From positions 1 through 34,526 of the forward strand of contig JASHPE010000121.1 in assembly GCA_030038235.1 (NCBI GenBank): DNA of 34,526 nucleotides, in the 5' to 3' direction. The translations under genes and the position numbers were made by a program. Below are positions 1 through 6,996 of this stretch, piece after piece; the stretch's first letter is position 1, and every line of letters starts with the position of its first letter. The notes under the pieces are model-generated. The model was not told where the DNA came from and made no database searches. It saw only the letters and a list, made by a program, of their open reading frames with translations. This DNA is from Terriglobia bacterium (GTDB lineage: Bacteria; Acidobacteriota; Terriglobia; UBA7540).

Positions 1-1
1 C

Positions 2-271
2 GCCCGCGCGCTGTGCGAAAAGATGCGCAAGCTGATCCCCCGCCAGATGTTTGAAGTTGCCATTCAGGCCGCCATCGGAGCGAAGGTGATTGCGCGCGAG
101 AACGTGGCGCCCATCCGCAAGAACGTGCTGGCCAAGTGTTACGGCGGCGACATCACGCGCAAGCGGAAACTGCTCGAGAAACAGAAGGAAGGCAAGAAGC
201 GGATGAAGCGCGTAGGCCGCGTGGACATTCCGCAGGAAGCGTTCCTGGCGGTCCTGAAGGTCGGCGATTGA
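2..271 (+). CDS. lepA: Elongation factor 4 (LepA), C-terminal fragment
   Basis: The gene runs in from the left edge of the window, so only the last 89 codons are present; the reading frame is open from base 2 to the TGA at 269-271. LepA is a ribosome-associated translational GTPase that remodels or back-translocates stalled ribosomes in the cytoplasm. The visible part is its diagnostic C-terminal domain: [20 protein letters not shown] near the start, then [21 protein letters not shown] and the basic KEGKKRMK segment, ending in [14 protein letters not shown]. The GTPase domain lies outside. A membrane-protein frame begins 40 bases downstream on the same strand. Identification rests on the very conserved C-terminal motifs and is firm. 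Confidence 0.97.
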   Translation, partial: ARALCEKMRKLIPRQMFEVAIQAAIGAKVIARENVAPIRKNVLAKCYGGDITRKRKLLEKQKEGKKRMKRVGRVDIPQEAFLAVLKVGD

Positions 272-311
272 GACGCGCGTCCCGGCGTATCGACGCAGCC
301 TGCGGCGTCTG

Positions 312-1232
312 GTGGAGGAGCCTGACATCGTACCCTCGGATCGCGTACGTCCACTCGCGCGCGTGACGGCCTCTCTGGCGGGACGTTTGGTGCCAAGGCC
401 GCTCGAACGAGCTGTCCTGCTGTTCACGGCGCGGACGCTCGCGCGCAGCCGCGAGCATCGGCTGCTGTTCGTAGCCTATGCGAGTCTCGGTCTCGCGATC
501 GCGTTCGCATACGCGAGAAGCTACCTTTACGGCTATGCAAAGAACCCGTGGAATCGGGCGAATGTGCCGTTCATCGCTGCGAGCGTCGTGGTCCTCTTTA
601 TGGCGATCATCGGAGCGCGGGCGGTGTTCGCGCTTCCGGCGTCGCAACCCTCGAACTGGCTCTTCCACCTGACGGCCGTCCATCCGCCGGCTTCTTACTT
701 CAGGGCAGTCCGAAAATCGCTCTTCGTGCTGGTGGTTGCTCCTGTGTGGACGGCCTGCGCGATTCTCTACCTGACACTCTGGCCGGCGCTTCCGGCGCTG
801 GAACACCTGGCGCTGCTTGTCGCATTCAGTGTGCTCCTGGTCCAGCGGGTGCTGTACAAGTTCCGCAAGGTCCCGTTCACGTGCTCCTATCTTCCCGGCA
901 AGGCCAATCTGCACGTAAGACTGTACGCCTTCGGGGCGCTCTTTCTGTTCCTCGCCGACAGCGGATCGCGTCTGGAGTTCTGGGCTATGGAGCGAATGGC
1001 GCGTTTTGTGATCCTGTTCGTGATCCTCGCACTTGCGATTTGGGCACAACGCCGCACTGCCGAGTTCGCCGCTGCGCCAGGTAATCGGATTCAATTCGAG
1101 GAAGTGCCGCAGGCCGATATCTTCGCGCTCGATTTGCGCCCGGATGGGACCTGGCTGAGCGATGAGGCTTACGTTAATGCCATCGACTTGCGTGCCGGTG
1201 GGCGTGCTGCCAAACGTGCACAGCGACTCTGA
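312..1232 (+). CDS. Integral membrane protein of unknown function, possibly N-terminally truncated
   Basis: A 306-residue frame starting at a GTG (312), 40 bases after lepA. About six to seven hydrophobic segments are visible: residues ~55-72, 85-105, 135-158, 160-180, 205-222 and 232-250. The tail is hydrophilic (FEEVPQADIFALDLRPDG). No catalytic motif is recognised. From memory, similar acidobacterial hypothetical proteins are longer, with extra membrane helices upstream of the LERAVLLFTARTLARSREHR stretch. If so, this copy has lost its N-terminal half, because lepA lies directly in front. That comparison is recollection, not something the sequence proves. The frame stays open upstream into lepA, so an upstream alternative start cannot be excluded. 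Function unknown; coding status is supported by the clear hydrophobic periodicity. Confidence 0.7.
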   Translation: MEEPDIVPSDRVRPLARVTASLAGRLVPRPLERAVLLFTARTLARSREHRLLFVAYASLGLAIAFAYARSYLYGYAKNPWNRANVPFIAASVVVLFMAIIGARAVFALPASQPSNWLFHLTAVHPPASYFRAVRKSLFVLVVAPVWTACAILYLTLWPALPALEHLALLVAFSVLLVQRVLYKFRKVPFTCSYLPGKANLHVRLYAFGALFLFLADSGSRLEFWAMERMARFVILFVILALAIWAQRRTAEFAAAPGNRIQFEEVPQADIFALDLRPDGTWLSDEAYVNAIDLRAGGRAAKRAQRL

Positions 1233-1265
1233 TATTGAGTGAGAAAAACGAAGCTCGCAGGCAGA

Positions 1266-1781
1266 TCAGAGTTTGCCCAGCAGAGCGATCGTCAGGACGA
1301 TTCCTCCGGCGGTGAGGGCAAGCACCAGGACAGCCTTGGAGGCGGCGCTGAGGCGCTGATGTTGATGCTTGATCTTGACGGGTGGCGGAGTCTCGGCGGC
1401 CGTTGCGGCGGCCTCGGTCGTGATGCGGGCGGCGAATTTCACCTGGGTGTCAGGATTCCCGGCGCGAATGTCCGCTACCTGATCGTAGTCGACGGGCGTG
1501 GCCTGACCCTTTCCGACAACCATGAAGCGAGTGTCGTTCTCCTGGCTGACGAAGCCCGTGAGCTTGGTGCCGTCCTGGAGTGTGACGATCACCCGCGCGT
1601 GTTCGCCCACGCCGAGCGTGTTCATCGCCGCTTTGAGCTGGGGCAGAGAATAGGTCTGCCACTCGACTTTGGTTTTCGCAGTTAACCAAGGCGTCGACAT
1701 CAGAACGGCGAGCGCCGCCAGCGCAGCGTGCCGAACGAGTTGCTTAAGTCCTATCATGTTCCTAACCCACGACGGAAACAC
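1266..1781 (-). CDS. Small membrane-anchored protein with an Sm-like segment
   Basis: A minus-strand frame of 171 codons. The better start may be the second methionine (MIGLKQLV, base 1757), because the signal-like helix follows it directly (LAALAVLMSTPWLTA, residues ~20-35). A soluble part follows, with a beta-rich stretch (VIVTLQDGTKLTGFVS, then FMVVGKGQATPVDYDQVADI). Its pattern resembles the short barrel-like domains seen in many small acidobacterial exported proteins. A second hydrophobic helix ends the protein (AVLVLALTAGGIVLTIALLG). The protein is therefore probably exported or anchored in the inner membrane at both ends. No enzyme motif is present. It faces the plus-strand lepA pair tail to tail, and its promoter region is the short-period repeat zone at 1781-1890. 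Function unknown. Confidence 0.75.
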   Translation of the reverse strand: MFPSWVRNMIGLKQLVRHAALAALAVLMSTPWLTAKTKVEWQTYSLPQLKAAMNTLGVGEHARVIVTLQDGTKLTGFVSQENDTRFMVVGKGQATPVDYDQVADIRAGNPDTQVKFAARITTEAAATAAETPPPVKIKHQHQRLSAASKAVLVLALTAGGIVLTIALLGKL

Positions 1782-1890
1782 GAAAGCCGAAATTGGAGAG
1801 TCGAAACGCGAAAAGCGAAACTCGAAGAGGGAAGTTCGAATTGCGAGTCAGAAGAAGGAACATAGCGATTTTCGCTCTTCGGTTTTCGAC
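1781..1890. repeat. Short-period inverted intergenic repeat (CGAAA type)
   Basis: Variants of a CGAAA(N)G unit recur on the plus strand from about 1781 to 1840 (cgaaagcc, gtcgaaacg, cgaaaagcg, gaaactcgaag). The reverse-complement form follows at about 1866-1890 (cgattttcgctcttcggttttcgac). The halves can pair imperfectly. The stretch lies between two minus-strand genes and ends at the stop codon of the quinone oxidoreductase. It is one member of a class repeated across this window. Confidence 0.55.
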
Positions 1891-2852
1891 TAAGGCACGA
1901 GAACGATCTTCCCGTAAGCACCCGATTCCATTACCGCGTGATGAGCGCGTGCGGCGTCAGCAAGCGGAAGGCTCTGTCCCACGACGGGCCTGAGCGAGCG
2001 GTTCGCGAGTCCGGCGACCAGCGCCGCGTGGATGCCCTTCAGGTCCTGCTCGGTCGCGTTGAACAGGGTCATGCCCAGAATATTGGCGTCGCGCGACATG
2101 GCCGACCGCGGGTTTATTTCAACCGTGCCGTGGTTTCCGACGATCACCGCGCGTCCGTGCTTCGCGAGCACGTTCAGGTCTTTATCCAAATTGACGTTGG
2201 CCAGCATTTCGAGAATGACGTCCACACCGCGCCCGCCGGTCAGACTCATCAATTCGTCGAGATAACCGGAGCTGCGATGGTTCAAAGCGTGATGCGCGCC
2301 TTGTTCCTTGACGAGTTGCAGGCCGCGCTCGCTTCCGGCCGTGCCGATCACCGTCATACCCGCGGCACGCGCCAACTGCGTGCCGGCCACGCCCACGCCG
2401 CCGCTCGCTCCGTGAATCAGGACGGTCTCGCTCGGGGCAGCGTGCGCGCGCTGAAACAGAGCGCGATACGCTGTGGCGTACGGGACACCCACCGCCGCGC
2501 CCTGCTCGAAACTGACGCCGTCCGGAAGCGGCCAGACCTGCGATTCCTTGCACAAAGCGAACTCGGCGTAAGCGCCGCTCAACGTCCCATGGACGTAGAC
2601 GCGATCTCCGGCGGTGACCCTGGTCACGCCTGCGCCGGTGCTTTCCACGACTCCGGCCGCATCGGAGCCCGGCGTGTAAGGCAGCGAGGGCTTACTGGCG
2701 TAGGCACCCGTGCGGACGTAGGTGTCCACGGGGTTTACGCCCGCGGCCTTTACGCGTACAAGCACCTCGCCGCTCCCGGGCTGCGGATCAGGCGCGTCCT
2801 CGAGACGCATGACCTCGGGCGGGCCGAATTCATGGACAAGGATGGCCTTCAT
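1890..2852 (-). CDS. NAD(P)H:quinone oxidoreductase / zinc-independent MDR-family dehydrogenase
   Basis: A 320-residue member of the medium-chain dehydrogenase/reductase superfamily, QOR branch, which reduces quinones or alpha,beta-unsaturated carbonyls with NADPH in the cytoplasm. Visible marks are the N-terminal MKAILVHEFGPPEVM, the GroES-like fold with AAGVNPVDTYVRTG (residues ~36-49) and PGSDAAGVV (61-69), and the Rossmann motif GASGGVGVAGTQLA (148-161). The structural and catalytic zinc cysteines of alcohol dehydrogenases are absent, as expected for QOR. The frame is open to base 3002, but the canonical start is ATG at 2852, giving the usual family length. This start overlaps the TGA of the upstream small gene as ATGA, so the two are probably translationally coupled. 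The true substrate is not known. Confidence 0.93.
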   Translation of the reverse strand: MKAILVHEFGPPEVMRLEDAPDPQPGSGEVLVRVKAAGVNPVDTYVRTGAYASKPSLPYTPGSDAAGVVESTGAGVTRVTAGDRVYVHGTLSGAYAEFALCKESQVWPLPDGVSFEQGAAVGVPYATAYRALFQRAHAAPSETVLIHGASGGVGVAGTQLARAAGMTVIGTAGSERGLQLVKEQGAHHALNHRSSGYLDELMSLTGGRGVDVILEMLANVNLDKDLNVLAKHGRAVIVGNHGTVEINPRSAMSRDANILGMTLFNATEQDLKGIHAALVAGLANRSLRPVVGQSLPLADAARAHHAVMESGAYGKIVLVP

Positions 2853-3190
2853 ACGCCGCTGGTATGTCCCTTCGCGCGAGGCGGCTTCGACGAGTGTGGC
2901 CTCAGCGGCTTGTGGCTCTGCTTGGCGTCCCGAAGCTCCCGTTTTTGGCTGTTTTTGAGCACCAGACGCTCCGCCTTCATGCCCCTGTTCATTCGCGTCC
3001 ATTCTTCCTTCGTGGTCGGATGCCGCCTCATAGTGTTCCTAGTGGCGCGCTGTTGCTGCTTGAGCTGCTTTCGCTGCGCCTTTTGCTGCCGCTTGATATT
3101 GCGCACCTCCTGGCTTGAGAACGGAGCGGCTTTGGACATTCCTGTTCCCAGGAAAATGGCAGCAAGCCCAATTAGAAGTACCCTTCGCAT
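2849..3190 (-). CDS. Small secreted, highly basic protein
   Basis: 113 codons. A classical signal peptide (MRRVLLIGLAAIFLGTGMSKA, cleavage probably before AP) is followed by a strongly charged, Lys/Arg/Gln-rich region (VRNIKRQQKAQRKQLKQQQR) that should form a single long helix or coiled coil. The tail is rich in K, R, P and H. A run of G (AGGGGG) lies about 6 bases before the ATG and makes a good ribosome binding site. The stop overlaps the start of the quinone oxidoreductase by four bases (ATGA), so they form an operon. No known domain is recognised. Its size, charge and export signal suggest an envelope-associated or periplasmic binding peptide, but that is a guess. Confidence 0.75.
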   Translation of the reverse strand: MRRVLLIGLAAIFLGTGMSKAAPFSSQEVRNIKRQQKAQRKQLKQQQRATRNTMRRHPTTKEEWTRMNRGMKAERLVLKNSQKRELRDAKQSHKPLRPHSSKPPRAKGHTSGV

Positions 3191-3508
3191 TCAAACCCCC
3201 TGCTTGCCCATGTGGTCGTCTACACTAAAGTTTAGCACGTCGCGTGCTGTTGCGTCTGAGGTTGGGTAGTACATCATGAGTCATCGCCTGAGGCGGGACC
3301 TCGTCCGATCACGGCGCCCCAGCCGCCGGGACTGAAAAGGAATCTTGAGGATCGGACCTTGATTTTTGCGGTCTACGGAGTACGACCTGCGTCTCCTGGT
3401 TCTAAGCCACTCCTGGAGCGCACGTAGCAGGAAAGCGCCTATGGGCGATAGAATGACCGGCCGGCGTTCTGCTCTCAATCTCTTAGCGCACAGGCCGCCG
3501 ATTTGACC
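3191..3508. other. Intergenic region between divergent genes
   Basis: About 318 bases separate the minus-strand secreted-peptide gene from the plus-strand oxidoreductase pair. It must hold both promoters. No strong -35/-10 pair, RNA gene or ORF with recognisable product was found. A weak alternative TTG start for the oxidoreductase lies at 3503. Confidence 0.5.
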
Positions 3509-5095
3509 ATGGCAAGTCCTCGCTACGACGCGATTGTGATCGGCGCTGGCCACAACGGTCTGGTGCATGCCGCTTATCTTGCGCGCGCCGGTAGGAAGGT
3601 GCTGGTGCTCGAGCGGCGACGCGTCCTCGGCGGAGCCGCGGTCACCGAGGAAGTATTTCCCGGGTTCAAATTCTCGGTCTGCTCTTACGTGGTTTCGCTG
3701 CTGCGTCCCGAGATTATCCGCGATCTCGACCTGCCGCGGCACGGCCTCGAGATCCTGCCGCTTGACGGCACGTTCACGCCGATGCCGAACGGCGACTATC
3801 TGTGGCGCGTCAACGATCACGCCAGGACGCGCCGCGAGATTGCCCGCCACTCCCCATTAGACGCGGAGGCTTACGAAGAGTATGGCAAGGCTATGGCGGA
3901 GCAGGGCCGCTTTGTGAAGCCGATCCTCGGCATGACGCCGCCCGATCCGAGCCGCCTCGGTCCCGATGTCATCCGGAAGCTGATGTTCCTTGGGCGCCGC
4001 TTCCGAGATCTGCCCGAGCCGGATCAGTACAATCAGGTCCAGCTCATGACAATGAGCGCGGTCGACTTTCTGGACCAGTGGTTCGAGACCGACGTGCTCA
4101 AGGCTACCATGTCCGCTTCCGGAATCATCGGGACGTTTCTCGGCGTGCGGTCGCCGGGTACGGCGTACGTCCTGCTGCACCACTACATGGGTGAGATCGA
4201 CGGCGCCTTCCGGTCGTGGGGATTCTCGCGGGGTGGCACCGGCGCCATCTCCAACGCGATTGCGGCGGCGGCACGCGAGGCGGGCGCGGAAATCCGCACT
4301 CAGGCGCCCATCGCCCGCATCCTGGTAAAAAACGGAGGCGCCGCCGGCGTTGCGCTCGAAAACGGTGACGAGTTCGAGGCCAAGGTCGTCTCATCAAGCG
4401 TCGATCCGCGCCGCACGTTCATCGGCATGATGGAACCCGGCGTTCTTCCCGAAGATTTCGTCGAGCAAGTGACGCGATACAAGTTCCGCGGCTCATCCGG
4501 CAAAGTCAATCTTGCGCTCGATGCGCTGCCGGACTTCAAATGCCTTCCTGGACCCGGACCGCATCTGCGCGGGGCGATCTCAATCTCGCCAAGCGTGGAC
4601 TACATGGAGCGCGCCTACGATGACGCCAAATACGGGCGTTTTTCGCGGCGGCCCTACATCGATTGCGTGATTCCTTCGCTGACGGACCCTTCAGTGGCGC
4701 CGCCGGGCAAGCACGTGATGTCGTGCTTCGTGCAGTACGCGCCTTATCATCTCAAGGAAGGGAACTGGGATGAGCAGCGCGAGGCCTTCGGTGATACGGC
4801 GATCGATACGCTCGCCGAGTACGCGCCCAACATCAAGAGCATCATCCGGCACCGGCAAGTGCTGACTCCGCTCGATCTCGAGCGCGAATTCGGTTTGAGC
4901 GAGGGCAACATCTTCCAGGGCGAATTGTCGCTCGAACAACTCTTCTTTTTGCGGCCCGTGCCCGGCTGGGCGCAATACCGCACGCCGATCAAGGGTCTGT
5001 ATCTGTGCGGATCAGCGGCGCACCCCGGCGGCGGGATCATGGGTGCTCCGGGGCGGTTGGCGGCGTTAGAAGTATTGAAGGATTTGAGAGGCTGA
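3509..5095 (+). CDS. FAD-dependent oxidoreductase, phytoene-dehydrogenase-like (first of a tandem pair)
   Basis: 528 residues from ATG 3509; a TTG two codons earlier (3503) is possible. It belongs to the flavin amine oxidase/phytoene desaturase superfamily (COG1233; PYROXD2-like branch). The N-terminal dinucleotide-binding fold is clear: YDAIVIGAGHNGLVHAAYLA at residues ~6-25, ending in the acidic VLVLERR, then GGAAVTEEVFPGF. The C-terminal FAD-contacting block is LYLCGSAAHPGGGIMGAPG near residue 500. Family members desaturate or oxidise lipid-like substrates, but the substrate here cannot be told, and no phytoene synthase or other carotenoid gene is nearby. It is directly followed after 96 bases by a homologue of the same length and order of motifs, so the pair is a gene duplication. 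Confidence 0.92.
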   Translation: MASPRYDAIVIGAGHNGLVHAAYLARAGRKVLVLERRRVLGGAAVTEEVFPGFKFSVCSYVVSLLRPEIIRDLDLPRHGLEILPLDGTFTPMPNGDYLWRVNDHARTRREIARHSPLDAEAYEEYGKAMAEQGRFVKPILGMTPPDPSRLGPDVIRKLMFLGRRFRDLPEPDQYNQVQLMTMSAVDFLDQWFETDVLKATMSASGIIGTFLGVRSPGTAYVLLHHYMGEIDGAFRSWGFSRGGTGAISNAIAAAAREAGAEIRTQAPIARILVKNGGAAGVALENGDEFEAKVVSSSVDPRRTFIGMMEPGVLPEDFVEQVTRYKFRGSSGKVNLALDALPDFKCLPGPGPHLRGAISISPSVDYMERAYDDAKYGRFSRRPYIDCVIPSLTDPSVAPPGKHVMSCFVQYAPYHLKEGNWDEQREAFGDTAIDTLAEYAPNIKSIIRHRQVLTPLDLEREFGLSEGNIFQGELSLEQLFFLRPVPGWAQYRTPIKGLYLCGSAAHPGGGIMGAPGRLAALEVLKDLRG

Positions 5096-5191
5096 AGCTA
5101 ACATTAGAAGTCAGAAGAGGTCCTCGATTCTCCACTCAACACGCCCGAGTCTCCGGCTTGACGCTCTCGGCTTCTGACTCCTGGTCCTACG
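5096..5191. repeat. Short inverted intergenic repeat (GAAGTCAGAAG type)
   Basis: Between the two oxidoreductase genes, gaagtcagaag (about 5107-5117) is answered by cttctgactcc (about 5171-5181) and tcctcg/ctcggc fragments. This gives an imperfect hairpin of about 75 bases in the intercistronic gap. The unit resembles that at 20223-20329. It could fold in the mRNA between the two coding regions. Confidence 0.4.
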
Positions 5192-6805
5192 ATGCAAACC
5201 CCACGCGATGTCGTAATCATCGGCGCTGGACACAATGCCCTCGTTGCCGCATTCTATCTTGGCCGCGCGGGACTGCACCCCCTTGTGCTCGAGCGGCGTC
5301 CCGTGGCGGGTGGCGCCGCGGCCACTGACGAGTTCTATCCCGGATTCCGCTGCTCGACTTACGCCCACGCCACCGCAGGTCTGGCACCCAAGGTAGTATC
5401 CGATCTCGCCCTCGATCGTCATGGCCTGGAACTGATCCGGCCTGACCCTGCCGTTTTCGCGCCCACGAACGACGGACGGGCGCTGATCCTGTATCGCGAC
5501 CCGACCCATAACGGACGCTCGGCACAGTCGATTGCGCAGTTTTCGAATCGCGACGCCGAACGCTATCCCGAATTCGCGCGGACCCTGGCGCGGTTGGCAG
5601 GCGTTCTGCGTCCCCTGATGCTGAAGACGCCGCCGGCCATGCAGGCCCCTGCGCTTGGCGACCTTTGGACCATGCTCGGCGCTGGCCGCGCGATGCGGGC
5701 CGTGGGCTCGAAGGATATGTTCCGCCTGCTACGCTGGGGCCCGATGGCGGTGGCCGATCTTGTCGCAGAGTGGTTCGAGTCAGAACCTTTGCGCGCCACG
5801 ATCTCCGCGAGCGGAATCTTCGGGGCTGCGCTCGGACCGTGGTCGGCGGGCTCTGGCGCGCTCCTGCTCTTGCGTGCCGCGTTCGATCCCGAGCCTGCGT
5901 CCGGCGTGTGCTTCGTGCGCGGCGGGATGGGCAAGCTGGCACAGGCCATCACAGGAGCGGCGACGCAAGCGGGCGCGGAAATCCGCACGGGAGTCGAGGT
6001 GGCCGGAATTCGGGCCCGCGAAGGTGTTGTGACCGGTGTCACGCTCGCAAGTGGAGAGGAAATCGCAGCCAAAGCTGTGATCTGCGGGGTCGATCCCCGG
6101 CGCACCTACCTCATTTTGGTCGATCCCACAGAGCTTCAGCCGGACTTCTTGGGCCGCATTCGCAATTACCGGTCGAAGGGCGTGCTGGCTAAGGTCAATA
6201 TGGCTCTTGATCGGTTGCCGTCTTTCAGCGCTGTCTCGAACCTGAGTGATCCCGCGCGGACGCTTGCCGGGCGAATCCACATCGGCCCGGAGATCGATTA
6301 TTTGGAGCGTGCCTTTGACGCTTCCAAGTATGGTGGGTTCTCGACCGAGCCTTACCTCGAAGCCGTGGTTCCCTCGCTGTCCGATCCCGAGCTTGCCCCG
6401 GCCGGCAAGCACGTGATGTCGATCTACGCGCAATTCGCGCCTTATAAGCTGCGCGACACCGATTGGAAGGCGCAAAGCGAGGCGCTGGGCGATACCGTGG
6501 TGAAGACCCTGGCGCGATATGCCCCCGATCTGCCTGGGCTGATTCTTCACCGGCACGTCATCACACCGGCTGATCTCGAACAGCAGCTCGGCATGACGGG
6601 CGGGCACATTTTCCACGGCGAACTCGCGCTCGATCAGCTCTTCAGCCTGCGACCACTGCTGGGATGGGCCTCGTATCGAACTCCCTTGCGAGGTCTCTAT
6701 TTGTGTGGCTCGGGGACACATCCGGGCGCCGGCCTCACGGGCGCGAGCGGCGCCAATGCCGCGCATGAGTTCTTGAAGGATTGGAAGCGAAAGGACCGCG
6801 CCTAA
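5192..6805 (+). CDS. FAD-dependent oxidoreductase, phytoene-dehydrogenase-like (second of a tandem pair)
   Basis: 537 residues from ATG 5192. It is clearly a paralogue of the preceding gene: the same N-terminal fold (VVIIGAGHNALVAAFYLGRAG), the same GGAAATDEFYPGF loop and the same C-terminal LYLCGSGTHPGAGLTGASG. The third glycine of the GxGxxG motif is replaced by alanine (GAGHNA), a substitution that many Rossmann folds tolerate. Shared internal landmarks include VAEWFESEPLRATISASGI and APAGKHVMSIYAQFAPY. Both copies seem intact, and divergence between them is substantial, so the duplication is old and the substrates may differ. They are probably co-transcribed. The reaction is an FAD-dependent oxidation or desaturation of unknown substrate. 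Confidence 0.92.
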   Translation: MQTPRDVVIIGAGHNALVAAFYLGRAGLHPLVLERRPVAGGAAATDEFYPGFRCSTYAHATAGLAPKVVSDLALDRHGLELIRPDPAVFAPTNDGRALILYRDPTHNGRSAQSIAQFSNRDAERYPEFARTLARLAGVLRPLMLKTPPAMQAPALGDLWTMLGAGRAMRAVGSKDMFRLLRWGPMAVADLVAEWFESEPLRATISASGIFGAALGPWSAGSGALLLLRAAFDPEPASGVCFVRGGMGKLAQAITGAATQAGAEIRTGVEVAGIRAREGVVTGVTLASGEEIAAKAVICGVDPRRTYLILVDPTELQPDFLGRIRNYRSKGVLAKVNMALDRLPSFSAVSNLSDPARTLAGRIHIGPEIDYLERAFDASKYGGFSTEPYLEAVVPSLSDPELAPAGKHVMSIYAQFAPYKLRDTDWKAQSEALGDTVVKTLARYAPDLPGLILHRHVITPADLEQQLGMTGGHIFHGELALDQLFSLRPLLGWASYRTPLRGLYLCGSGTHPGAGLTGASGANAAHEFLKDWKRKDRA

Positions 6806-6972
6806 CCCACACCGCAGCGCTTGAACCGGCTCGGCCCCGGTCTTCGTATCCGGAGTGAGGGAGTGAGCATCTAAAAAAACAGCACTGAGTTGTATCCCTG
6901 TTGCAAAGTTTTGTGTATGCTTGCTGTCCGGCAGCGCATCAGAGAAGGTGAGGCTGCACGAACGAGGGAATG

Positions 6973-6987
6973 ACCTCGTGACGAGGT
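6973..6987 (+). promoter_or_regulatory. Hairpin overlapping the lon ribosome binding site
   Basis: ACCTC (6973-6977) can pair with GAGGT (6983-6987) around a five-base loop. The right arm is the Shine-Dalgarno sequence of lon (GAGGTGA, seven bases before the GTG start). Pairing would hide the ribosome binding site, as in simple RNA thermometers. The stem is only five base pairs, so this is a suggestion. Confidence 0.35.
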
Positions 6988-6996
6988 GAATGGATC

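Noticed and set aside
153..1094. Minus-strand ORF of 313 codons
   Set aside because: Arg/Glu-rich antisense of lepA and the membrane protein; no family resemblance.
2853..3002. N-terminal extension of the quinone oxidoreductase
   Set aside because: The extra 50 residues are low-complexity and overlap the secreted-peptide gene; the family begins at MKAILVHEF.
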